A stretch of DNA of 64,000 nt from CAKZQX01 sp034436755 (lineage in GTDB: Bacteria > Chloroflexota > Chloroflexia > Chloroflexales > Chloroflexaceae): assembly GCA_034436755.1 (NCBI GenBank), contig DAOTVB010000157.1:1-64000 (forward strand), given 5' to 3'. Position numbers and translations under genes: made by a program. The notes under the pieces are model-generated. The model was given only the letters and a program-made list of their open reading frames with translations. It was not told the origin of the DNA and searched no databases. Below, one piece after another: positions 22,835-29,546 of this stretch. Position 1 is the first letter of the stretch, and each line of letters opens with the position of its first letter.

Positions 22835-22903
22835 TGGCGGAGGATGAGCGAATTGCACGCCCGCGTCGCTCCCGCGACGGCCTACCATTAGCAGTGGTGC
22901 CCA
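22835..22903 (-). tRNA. Degenerate tRNA, possibly Pro(GGG)
   Basis: A CGTCG/CGACG stem closes a loop of only six bases (CGGGAG). A T stem GGGCG/CGCTC has loop TGCAATT, and the 3' end is CCTCCGCCA. The 5' strand GGGCACC does not pair with it. It looks like a decayed tRNA gene. Confidence 0.4.
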
Positions 22904-22928
22904 TTACTTCTCTGGCAATCCTCCATAG

Positions 22929-22999
22929 AGACCCCGGCAGGATTCGCACCTGCGTCCGGTGGGTTGCAGCCACCTGCCTTGCTCCTCGGCCACGGGATC
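22929..22999 (-). tRNA. tRNA-Cys(GCA)
   Basis: Acceptor GATCCCG/CGGGGTC with discriminator T, anticodon loop CTGCAAC on a perfect GGTGG/CCACC stem. The T loop is TGCGAAT (G55) and CCA is not encoded (CTA follows). Confidence 0.88.
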
Positions 23000-23006
23000 A
23001 TTGGTG

Positions 23007-23082
23007 TGGGTGGACGCATCGGACTTGAACCGATACCGCCTGCGTTCACAGCGCAGTGCTCTGCCGATTGAGCTAGCGCCCA
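23007..23082 (-). tRNA. tRNA-His(GTG)
   Basis: Acceptor TGGGCGC/GCGTCCA with the histidine-type discriminator C and encoded CCA. The anticodon loop is CTGTGAA on a perfect CTGCG/CGCAG stem, and a G precedes the first base. Confidence 0.9.
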
Positions 23083-23091
23083 CACAGTGAG

Positions 23092-23162
23092 TGGAGTCGG
23101 CGGGACTTGAACCCCCGTCGGTGGTCTGTCGCACCGCGGCTCGGTCGTTGAGCGACAACCTC
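23092..23162 (-). tRNA. Degenerate tRNA, Val(GAC)-like with C33
   Basis: This is the first unit of the array. The anticodon stem GCGGT/ACCAC holds the loop GCGACAG (C33). The T loop is TTCAAGT. The acceptor GAGGTTG/CCGACTC has two mismatches. It may be non-functional. Confidence 0.5.
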
Positions 23163-23268
23163 ACACTATTCCACTTCGTCTTGCACATCGTTTTGTGTTT
23201 CGTCTGGATTATTGCTATTCAGTTGTTCGTGTGCCGCCGTGTGTGTCGTGTGTTTCTTCGTTGTCAGG

Positions 23269-23297
23269 AGTATAGCATGGTCCATAAGGGTTGTCAA
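23269..23297 (-). promoter_or_regulatory. Consensus sigma70-type promoter of the tRNA array
   Basis: On the minus strand TTGACA (23297-23292) and TATACT (23274-23269) are separated by exactly 17 bp. Transcription would start near 23262, about 100 bp before the first tRNA unit, and run through the array. No comparably good promoter was noticed inside the array. Confidence 0.85.
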
Positions 23298-23344
23298 GGG
23301 GTCATTTCGTGAATTTAACGTTTAATTTTGGGTCAGTGGGGTTT

Positions 23345-23475
23345 CTTGTGGTTTAGGAAGGTGAAGTGACGAAGGGCGGAAGACGAAGGACAAATGACAA
23401 ATGACGAAGGACGGTGGATGAAGGACGAGGGATGCGGGGTGGCGGACAAAGGATGGAGGACGAGGGTCAGGTGAT
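23345..23475. repeat. Low-complexity GACGAAGGA/GACAAAT repeats
   Basis: Degenerate period-7 to period-10 units (GACAAATGACAAATGACGAA, GGATGAAGGACGAGGG) lie between the array promoter and the hemolysin III-like gene. Nothing else is seen in this gap. Confidence 0.6.
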
Positions 23476-23573
23476 GCTGGGAGCAACGACTGGTTTCAGT
23501 GGGGACAGGTGATGCGGTCTTTCGCTGTTCAGCGGGGTGCAAGCGAAAGACCGAACAGGTGAAATGCCGATCC

Positions 23574-24296
23574 TTAGCCTGGATAGGGCAGCACAAAGAA
23601 TAACATCACCAGGAAGAAGGTCGTATTGCCCAGGAACACTGCCAGGTGCCAGATCTCATGGTTGCCAAAATAAGGTGGAAAGGGATTGGGTTTTCCCCGC
23701 GCAAAGATCACGGCTCCCAGCGTGTAGAAGAGCCCGCCCAGGCCCATCAGGGCAATTGCGCCGACGCCGAGGCGGCTGTAGATCGGGTAGATAAAGGGCA
23801 GTACCAGCCATCCCATCAGAATATAGCTCGCATTTGAGAAGAGCACCGGTAGTTGCGTAAAGAAGATCGATTTGATGGTGATGAAGAAGAGCGCCAGGCT
23901 CCAGACAATGCCAAGTAACACCCAGCCAGTTGCCCCCGAAAATATCGTCAGGCAGAACGGCGTATACGTCCCGGCGATTAACAGATAGATGGCACAGTGG
24001 TCAAGGATGCCAAAAACGCGCTTGTATTTTCCAAAAAGGAGAAAGAAATGTAAAAGACAACTGGCAATAAACGAGAGTAACAGACTGATACCATAAATGG
24101 AAAAGCCGACAATATGTAACCACTTCTGGTCAACTGCTGCCAGGGACACTAAGACGGTGAGAACGGAGATAGAGAGAATAGCGCCAATAAGATGGCTGAC
24201 AGCATTAAAGTATTCATTGCTGTCCAGCGAGGATATCATCGGGTCCATATGATGTTTGGACAATTGCATTGAAACCTCCTGCATGCGCTGCCGCAC
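23574..24296 (-). CDS. Hemolysin III / PAQR-family membrane protein
   Basis: The 240-residue protein has seven hydrophobic stretches and the family's marks: NAVSHLIGAILS near the first helix, DHCAIYLLIAGTYTPFCL in the middle and NHEIWHLAVFLGN near the end, with the histidines and aspartate thought to bind zinc. Bacterial members (YqfA, HlyIII) have unclear roles in membrane homeostasis. The start may be the internal MQLSKHHMD, since the first ten codons overlap little else. It stands alone, divergent from the cNMP gene. Confidence 0.88.
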   Translation of the reverse strand: MRQRMQEVSMQLSKHHMDPMISSLDSNEYFNAVSHLIGAILSISVLTVLVSLAAVDQKWLHIVGFSIYGISLLLSFIASCLLHFFLLFGKYKRVFGILDHCAIYLLIAGTYTPFCLTIFSGATGWVLLGIVWSLALFFITIKSIFFTQLPVLFSNASYILMGWLVLPFIYPIYSRLGVGAIALMGLGGLFYTLGAVIFARGKPNPFPPYFGNHEIWHLAVFLGNTTFFLVMLFFVLPYPG

Positions 24297-24539
24297 AGGA
24301 TGCGTTACCGCTCACCGGCAGCCCGTGCAGATTATACCATGCGCAAAAACGTAACAATACATCTTGTGATGTAGGGAAAATGACACGGCTCGTGCTATTA
24401 TTGAACAGCATCACCGTCAACACTTATGCAATAATGTTTTGATACAACCGGGTAAACATCACAGATGTTATGCAGGAGCCGGCAGTATAAACGCTGCCCA
24501 TGGCTCGCTGCTGTGATTGATCCAGAGGAGATACAAGCC

Positions 24540-25316
24540 GTGCAGCCAACAACACTATTTTCAGCACAATCGCCGGCAATGATGGCGTTTCTACGGGATG
24601 TGTCCGTTTTTAATACCCTGCCGGACAGTGCGTTGGCAGAGATTATGCCCCTACTCCGTCCAGTTACCGTCCCGGCAGGTACAGCGATCGTTACCAAGGG
24701 TGAGCCGGGGGATTGTATGTATATCATCGTTGAGGGCAAGGTCCGGGTTCACGATGGTGATCTGATTTTTAACTACCTGTGTGAGCATGAGGTATTTGGG
24801 GAAATCTCGCTGCTCGATCAGGAGGAACGTAGCGCCAGCGTGACGGCCGAGGTTGAGACCTGGCTGTACCGGCTGGATCAACCGGCGCTCTATGAGCTGA
24901 TGCGCCATCAGCCGGCCGTCGCGCGCGGAATTATCCAGGTGCTTTCGGGGTACCTGCGTGAACTGGCCCGGGATATGGCCGATGACTTTGCGTATATGCA
25001 GCAGTTTGCACAGGTGATCCAGGCAGCGCAGGCGGTTGAGGCGGGTACCTACCAGGAGGATATGCTCGACGCCGTGGCTCATCGGCCCGATGCGCTGGGC
25101 CAACTGGCGCGCGTGTTCCAACAGATGGCCCGACAGGTGCAGGCGCGTGAGTCGCACTTGCGCCAGCAGGTTGAAGCCCTGCAGATCCAGATTGATAAAG
25201 GGCAGTATACGCACCAGGCCGAGTTGATCACGGAGACGGACTATTTCCGCGACTTGCAGCGGCTTGCGCGCAACCTTCGCCAGGAGCGCCACCTGCATGC
25301 CGGTCTAACCAGGTAG
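24540..25316 (+). CDS. Cyclic-nucleotide-binding domain protein with HAMP-like and coiled-coil tail
   Basis: From GTG 24540, preceded by AGAGGAGAT, the protein is 258 residues. Residues about 20-130 form a cNMP-binding domain (GEPGDCMYIIVEGKVRVHDG, then GEISLLDQEERSASV). Residues about 150-210 look like a soluble HAMP segment (VIQAAQAVEAG and LGQLARVFQQMARQVQARE) running into a coiled coil. There is no DNA-binding domain, so it is not a CRP-type regulator. It probably acts as a sensory module for a partner enzyme (inference). Confidence 0.82.
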   Translation: MQPTTLFSAQSPAMMAFLRDVSVFNTLPDSALAEIMPLLRPVTVPAGTAIVTKGEPGDCMYIIVEGKVRVHDGDLIFNYLCEHEVFGEISLLDQEERSASVTAEVETWLYRLDQPALYELMRHQPAVARGIIQVLSGYLRELARDMADDFAYMQQFAQVIQAAQAVEAGTYQEDMLDAVAHRPDALGQLARVFQQMARQVQARESHLRQQVEALQIQIDKGQYTHQAELITETDYFRDLQRLARNLRQERHLHAGLTR

Positions 25317-25382
25317 GGACATGCCGGTATGCAGCAGCTATGCGATTGGAATGTACATCAGACCGCTGATATGAGTCGCATG

Positions 25383-25426
25383 ACACCTGGCACACTGGCG
25401 AAACTTCTCCGCTCGGTGCCAGGTGT
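25383..25426. terminator. Bidirectional hairpin between convergent genes
   Basis: An 11-bp perfect stem (ACACCTGGCAC with GTGCCAGGTGT) with a 22-nt loop lies between the convergent cNMP and PRC/BON genes. Confidence 0.5.
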
Positions 25427-25474
25427 GGCGGCGCAGGTAGAGCACACCGTTCAGCGTGACCTTTGCTCCCAGAA

Positions 25475-26767
25475 CTATGCCGCGATTGCCTCCGGTTCCC
25501 ACTGTACGGTCGTAACCGGTTCCTGCCGGATCAACACATCGGCGGTTGTGTAGGGGAAGGGCGGCTGCCAGTCTGGAGCCGGTACCGCAAACTGTGCCGG
25601 ATCGAAATCGCCATATTCCGCGACAGTCTGGACATCACTGTTGAGGAAGACCCCGCCGTTTGTGACATCCTCCACCGCCCGAATTGGTAGAAGCATATGC
25701 CGCTCCCGATTGGACAACCGGGCAGCGACGACAAGCTCACGCACCCCCCGATCCGCCGGATCGATGACCAGACGTTCAACCTGACCCAGCGGTATGCTAT
25801 TGGCATAGACGGACTGGCCGATACGTGGTTGGAGCACGCGTTGGGCCCATGGGTCAAACACGACACCCGGAGCGCGTACCTCGTTGATGATTCCGCGCAC
25901 GCCGGGTACGCCGGCAGTAGCTTCTCCCGCCGCGTTGCGTGCCTCGGCAGTGGTCACTTCCCCCCCCAGCGTAACAATACCATACGCAACCCGGACAAAT
26001 ACCCGCAGGCCATGGAGACGCGAGTCGTTTGCCAGTGCCTGTGCCACCGCGTTGACCAGTTCCCCATCCGCAATAATCGCGTTTGTCACACTGCGCACGC
26101 CCGGTACCGCGCGAGCAACCTGCTCGGCCTGCATCTGGTCGGCGGTGGTGCGGGTATGCCCCCGCAGGACGACATGCCCCCCGCTGACGGTGACACCGAT
26201 CGTGTAACTATCGTGAGTGCGCACTGGTGCATGCTCCCAGAGCGTCCGCTCAACATCGTCGCGGATCGCCTGGTCTCGCCGGTAGATCTCCAGTTTGTCA
26301 ACTTCTGTCTGGGTCGCTGTCAGCCGGATGCCGCGTTCATCAATCTGCTGCACCAGATTGGCGGGGACCAGCAGATCCGGCCGCAGCGGGTTATTCTGGC
26401 GGATAACGAGGTGCTGCAGGTCTCCGGCCGGGCTGACCAGCAGCCGCTCAAGCCGACCGGCGCGGCCCGCAGTGCTGTGAACCGGCAGTCCGTGGCGCAG
26501 TATCTGCAGCTCCGTTGCCGGGACCGCGAATGGCTGCTCCAGTTCGGTGCGGGTGCAGCTCAGGCGTACCGCCTGATCGTCGGCGGCGGCGACATGTGCC
26601 AGTGGGATAATGCTATCGTGGGGGGGGAACATCCGGCGGCGGATACCCAGGGCGGCCACGCGCTGCTGCTGTGGATCGAACATAATCTGGCGCAGATGAC
26701 CGACGGTTCCATCGGTGGCAGCAACCGGGGCACCGAGGCGTAGTTCCAATCGTGGTTCGCTCATCAT
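25475..26767 (-). CDS. PRC-barrel and BON-domain protein
   Basis: The 430-residue protein (ATG 26767, AGGAG 7 bp upstream) starts with a PRC-barrel-like domain (LGAPVAATDGTVGHLRQIMF) and a second barrel-like unit. Two BON domains (about residues 170-300) follow, each with the pattern V-x-G-x-V-x-L-x-G (VTVSGGHVVLRGHT and VAYGIVTLGGEV). The end is another PRC-like domain (GQSVYANSIPLGQVERLVID). BON domains bind phospholipids or matrix. PRC barrels often mediate protein contacts. It has no signal peptide, so it may be a cytoplasmic stress or membrane-surface protein. Confidence 0.8.
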   Translation of the reverse strand: MMSEPRLELRLGAPVAATDGTVGHLRQIMFDPQQQRVAALGIRRRMFPPHDSIIPLAHVAAADDQAVRLSCTRTELEQPFAVPATELQILRHGLPVHSTAGRAGRLERLLVSPAGDLQHLVIRQNNPLRPDLLVPANLVQQIDERGIRLTATQTEVDKLEIYRRDQAIRDDVERTLWEHAPVRTHDSYTIGVTVSGGHVVLRGHTRTTADQMQAEQVARAVPGVRSVTNAIIADGELVNAVAQALANDSRLHGLRVFVRVAYGIVTLGGEVTTAEARNAAGEATAGVPGVRGIINEVRAPGVVFDPWAQRVLQPRIGQSVYANSIPLGQVERLVIDPADRGVRELVVAARLSNRERHMLLPIRAVEDVTNGGVFLNSDVQTVAEYGDFDPAQFAVPAPDWQPPFPYTTADVLIRQEPVTTVQWEPEAIAA

Positions 26768-26971
26768 ACTTCTCCTTTGATTGATCAAATGGCACACGGG
26801 TGGAGCCACTCTGCTTCCACCCGGCCCGGACCAGAAGAGGATGAATGATACTCTCTGGATCGCAATATTTATTGTTCTATGTATTATAGGAATAGGAATG
26901 CGGATTTTTGTTAGAGCTATGTTAGCGTAGCGTTAGCGTTCTGTTTATGCGGAAGGGATAGCGCGAACAAA

Positions 26972-27009
26972 CCCCGGCTCCAGCATCATTTGATGCATAG
27001 AACCGGGGA
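26972..27009 (-). terminator. Terminator of the lipoprotein gene
   Basis: On the minus strand CCCCGGTTC and GAGCCGGGG, with an inner TGCATCA/TGATGC helix, form a hairpin followed by TTTGTT, 35 bp after the lipoprotein stop. Confidence 0.7.
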
Positions 27010-27043
27010 TTAACTGGGGTATAGGCTGCGGTTGCAGCTTCAG

Positions 27044-27847
27044 CTACTCGGTCGTCTCCGCCGGGGCGGTGGCGGCGGTGATACCCAGTGACTCGCGCAC
27101 CTGCTCAAAATCTTCCTGGCTCCAGGTTGTTTCCGGGCCAATGCCGATCATCATAAAGACGCGATCACCCTCCAGGATTGCCAGGGCAACCCGGCCCTGT
27201 ATTTCGCCCAGTTCCGGATCGGTTCCGCTGATGCTGACGGCCACGCCATCGCTGCCACCAATCGTGATATCTTGCCGATCCGAGACGGTAATATCGGTAT
27301 CTTCGGACTCCGGCTCGGCCAGCATCTGATCGAGCAGGGCATCAATGGTATCCTCGTCAATGTCCGTGCTGACATCCATTGCGCCGAGAATCGTTTCTGA
27401 CGGGCCGAAGACCATAATGATCCCCTCAGCATCGGCCGATTCGGGATCGACTCCTTCGGGAACCAGCATTGCGGTGCCGACGCCCGCCGTTGCTTCGCCG
27501 ACATTGGTGGCAACCTGCCAGCCCTCCGGCGGTGTGAAGGTAAAGCCGGCATCATTGACAACCTCACCGCCCGCCGGCATCGCCTCGTCCGGTAGCTCGT
27601 TTTCCTCCGGCGTGGCTGCCGCCGGTTCTTCGGTGGTTCCGGCTTCCTCCGCAGCAGATGTCGGCTCCATGGCCGCAGCGGTCGTCGGTTCTTCCATAAC
27701 ATCTGCGACCGTTGGCTCCGCAGTGGCAGCGGCTTCGGGAGCGTCACCCCCACCACAGCCGGCGAGCAGCAGTGCCCCAAGCAGCATCAGCGCGATCATT
27801 CGTACCGGCAGTGAGTGGGCCAACACCCTGATCCGAACGCGTTCCAT
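27044..27847 (-). CDS. Lipoprotein with Ala/Glu/Thr-rich linker
   Basis: The 267-residue protein has a lipoprotein signal ending in LLAGC. A ~65-residue linker rich in Ala, Thr, Glu and Pro follows. A beta-rich globular domain from about 90 starts NDAGFTFTPPEGWQV and contains GSDGVAVSISG and GRVALAILEGDRVFMM. The domain resembles PsbP/Mog1-type folds found in many lipoproteins, judged by pattern only. It would be anchored on the outer face of the membrane. It is a single gene with its own terminator. Confidence 0.78.
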   Translation of the reverse strand: MERVRIRVLAHSLPVRMIALMLLGALLLAGCGGGDAPEAAATAEPTVADVMEEPTTAAAMEPTSAAEEAGTTEEPAAATPEENELPDEAMPAGGEVVNDAGFTFTPPEGWQVATNVGEATAGVGTAMLVPEGVDPESADAEGIIMVFGPSETILGAMDVSTDIDEDTIDALLDQMLAEPESEDTDITVSDRQDITIGGSDGVAVSISGTDPELGEIQGRVALAILEGDRVFMMIGIGPETTWSQEDFEQVRESLGITAATAPAETTE

Positions 27848-27956
27848 TCAGTCTACCTCCTCTGTACTATTGTTTCCATCCAGCCACCATCATACCCGAA
27901 GTTGTTCTGTCCATGTACGGGTTGCATTTGAGACTATGCATAAACGAGACCATGCG

Positions 27957-29105
27957 TTATTCTTCAAATTCCGGCAGCGGTGAGAGTTTGCCGGCGTCAC
28001 GGGCCCGTGCGCGGAGCAGCAGCGCCTCCAGGTAGCCGCGATTCTTGTCGGGGCGCTCCTGGCAGCGCAGGATTTTTTCATGATCTAGATGTTCGATCCG
28101 GTCATTCATTGCCCGGAGTGCATCGAAGGAGTTGATCAATGCACGCTCAACCGGCAGCCGCTCCGGGAAGATGTCGATGCCGAAGTAGCCGGTGTAGCCG
28201 CCCATCTTCAGCGCGTAGAGCGCCGCCTCACCGAGTTCGGGGCTGATAACTCCCACATCCAGATCCTGGTCATAGTTGCCCAGCGGCTGGCTGTTCCAGT
28301 GGGTGTGAAACAGCCGACCCTCCTCCATACAGAGGCTCAGGCTGGAGGCCGGGTCTTCGTAGGCCATCAAGAGATGCCCAATTTCGGGGTTGAGGCCCAT
28401 CAGCGGCCTGCCCTGCCCCAGAAGATCCTGGTTCGCGGCACTGGTCAGGCCGGCTTCGACGTTGCGGCAGCAGAGCAGGCCATCGCTGGTGGTCGGAACG
28501 AGAATGCGCCCGCGCGGCTCGTAGGGTTTGGGTTCCAGCGCGATGCGCACACCGGGCACGGCATCCAGTGCGGCTGCCAGGCCGGTGTTAAAGCGCCAAC
28601 GCATCGCGGGCAGATCGAGACCAAACGAGTTTTCATAGCCGTCGATCCCCGGCCAGACCACCGCGAAGTCGGTCCCCAGTTCCTGATTAAGCTGGAGCGC
28701 CTCGCGGGTGCGCTGGATCGCCGCCGCGCGCACTTCCGGGATGGGGTTGGAGAGGCTGCCCCACTCCCAGCATGCATCGTAAAACAGGTTCGGGATCACT
28801 GTAAGCAGTCGGATACCTGTGTCGCGGATAAAATCCTGGTAGAGCGGCAGGTTATGCTCGTTAATCTCATTGGGATAGTGCGCTTCGATGGCGGACAACC
28901 CGGCGTCCTTGAGTTGCGCCGCGCGCGTGAGGATCTGCTCAATGCTGCCGCGCGGACCGTAGGGCTCGTGGAAGCGCAGACCGGCGGGAAAGAAAAACCA
29001 GACCCCGGCGCTAAACTTGAGATCCAGCGAAAATGACTGCATATGCCGAATCAACTCCTCGGTCGTACGTGGGGCATGCTGCGGCGCATGTGGAAGAAGT
29101 GGCAT
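27957..29105 (-). CDS. Xylose isomerase-like TIM-barrel protein
   Basis: From ATG 29105 (AAAGGAG upstream) the protein is 382 residues. It has the AP-endonuclease 2/sugar isomerase fold: FSAGVWFFFPAGLRF, LSAIEAHYPNEIN, TDFAVVWPGIDGYE, RIALEPKPYEPRG, LMGLNPEIGHLLM and YTGYFGIDIFPER follow xylose isomerase strand by strand, with metal-binding Glu, Asp and His residues in place. The length matches xylose isomerase. The usual HWN segment is present as THWNSQPLG. The exact sugar is unknown, and no sugar kinase or transporter is nearby. Confidence 0.82.
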   Translation of the reverse strand: MPLLPHAPQHAPRTTEELIRHMQSFSLDLKFSAGVWFFFPAGLRFHEPYGPRGSIEQILTRAAQLKDAGLSAIEAHYPNEINEHNLPLYQDFIRDTGIRLLTVIPNLFYDACWEWGSLSNPIPEVRAAAIQRTREALQLNQELGTDFAVVWPGIDGYENSFGLDLPAMRWRFNTGLAAALDAVPGVRIALEPKPYEPRGRILVPTTSDGLLCCRNVEAGLTSAANQDLLGQGRPLMGLNPEIGHLLMAYEDPASSLSLCMEEGRLFHTHWNSQPLGNYDQDLDVGVISPELGEAALYALKMGGYTGYFGIDIFPERLPVERALINSFDALRAMNDRIEHLDHEKILRCQERPDKNRGYLEALLLRARARDAGKLSPLPEFEE

Positions 29106-29125
29106 AGGGTACGTCTCCTTTGACT

Positions 29126-29259
29126 TACAGGCGTTACACGGTTCCGAACCCGGAAGGAAATTTCGCCTGTGGCAGGGTGGAAGATCCCCGCTGCCGCAGG
29201 CGAGTCTGGATTCTATCTGGTCAAACGTCCAGTTTGAACATCCACCGCGTAAGTCCTGT
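29126..29259. mobile_element. Family A element without central hairpin
   Basis: The ends (ACAGGCGTTACACGGTTCC and CCGCGTAAGTCCTG) and both arms (TTTCGCCTGTGGCAGGGTGG, CTGCCGCAGGCGAGTCTGG) of family A are present, but the hairpin is missing. It is an internally deleted copy. Confidence 0.7.
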
Positions 29260-29295
29260 GATTGATTGTACCATGCGTATGCCGGCGCAAAGAAT

Positions 29296-29329
29296 CCCAA
29301 AGCCGCCGGATGCATCCGGCGGCTTTGGG
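29296..29329. terminator. Perfect 34-bp palindrome
   Basis: The sequence CCCAAAGCCGCCGGATG is followed by its exact inverse, giving a 17-bp palindrome with no loop. On the minus strand ATTCTTTG follows. It is downstream of the methyltransferase gene and probably its terminator, though a protein-binding site is possible. Confidence 0.55.
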
Positions 29330-29546
29330 TGAGCCCGGGAGGTGCGTAAAACTACCACTAACGACATAACCATCAGCATAAAACCATCGATGCCACCCGA
29401 CGGTTTATTGTGTGGGAGGAGGATGCTGATGGGTAGCGGAACGCCGTTAGTGTTTAAGTTCTACTTGTGCCTATCTTATCAAACTGAGTTACAACCGAGT
29501 AACGGAAATGTGCGAATCGGTGACAATTGTGTGTTTTGGTACAAAT

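Noticed and set aside
19194..23188. Open reading frames of 60-160 codons in the tRNA array
   Set aside because: They are translations of tRNA genes on either strand and repeat phrases such as 'PAGFEPAT'-like strings. They are not proteins.
17811..23470. CRISPR array
   Set aside because: The repeats are 7 bp with no constant-length unique spacers, and there are no cas genes.
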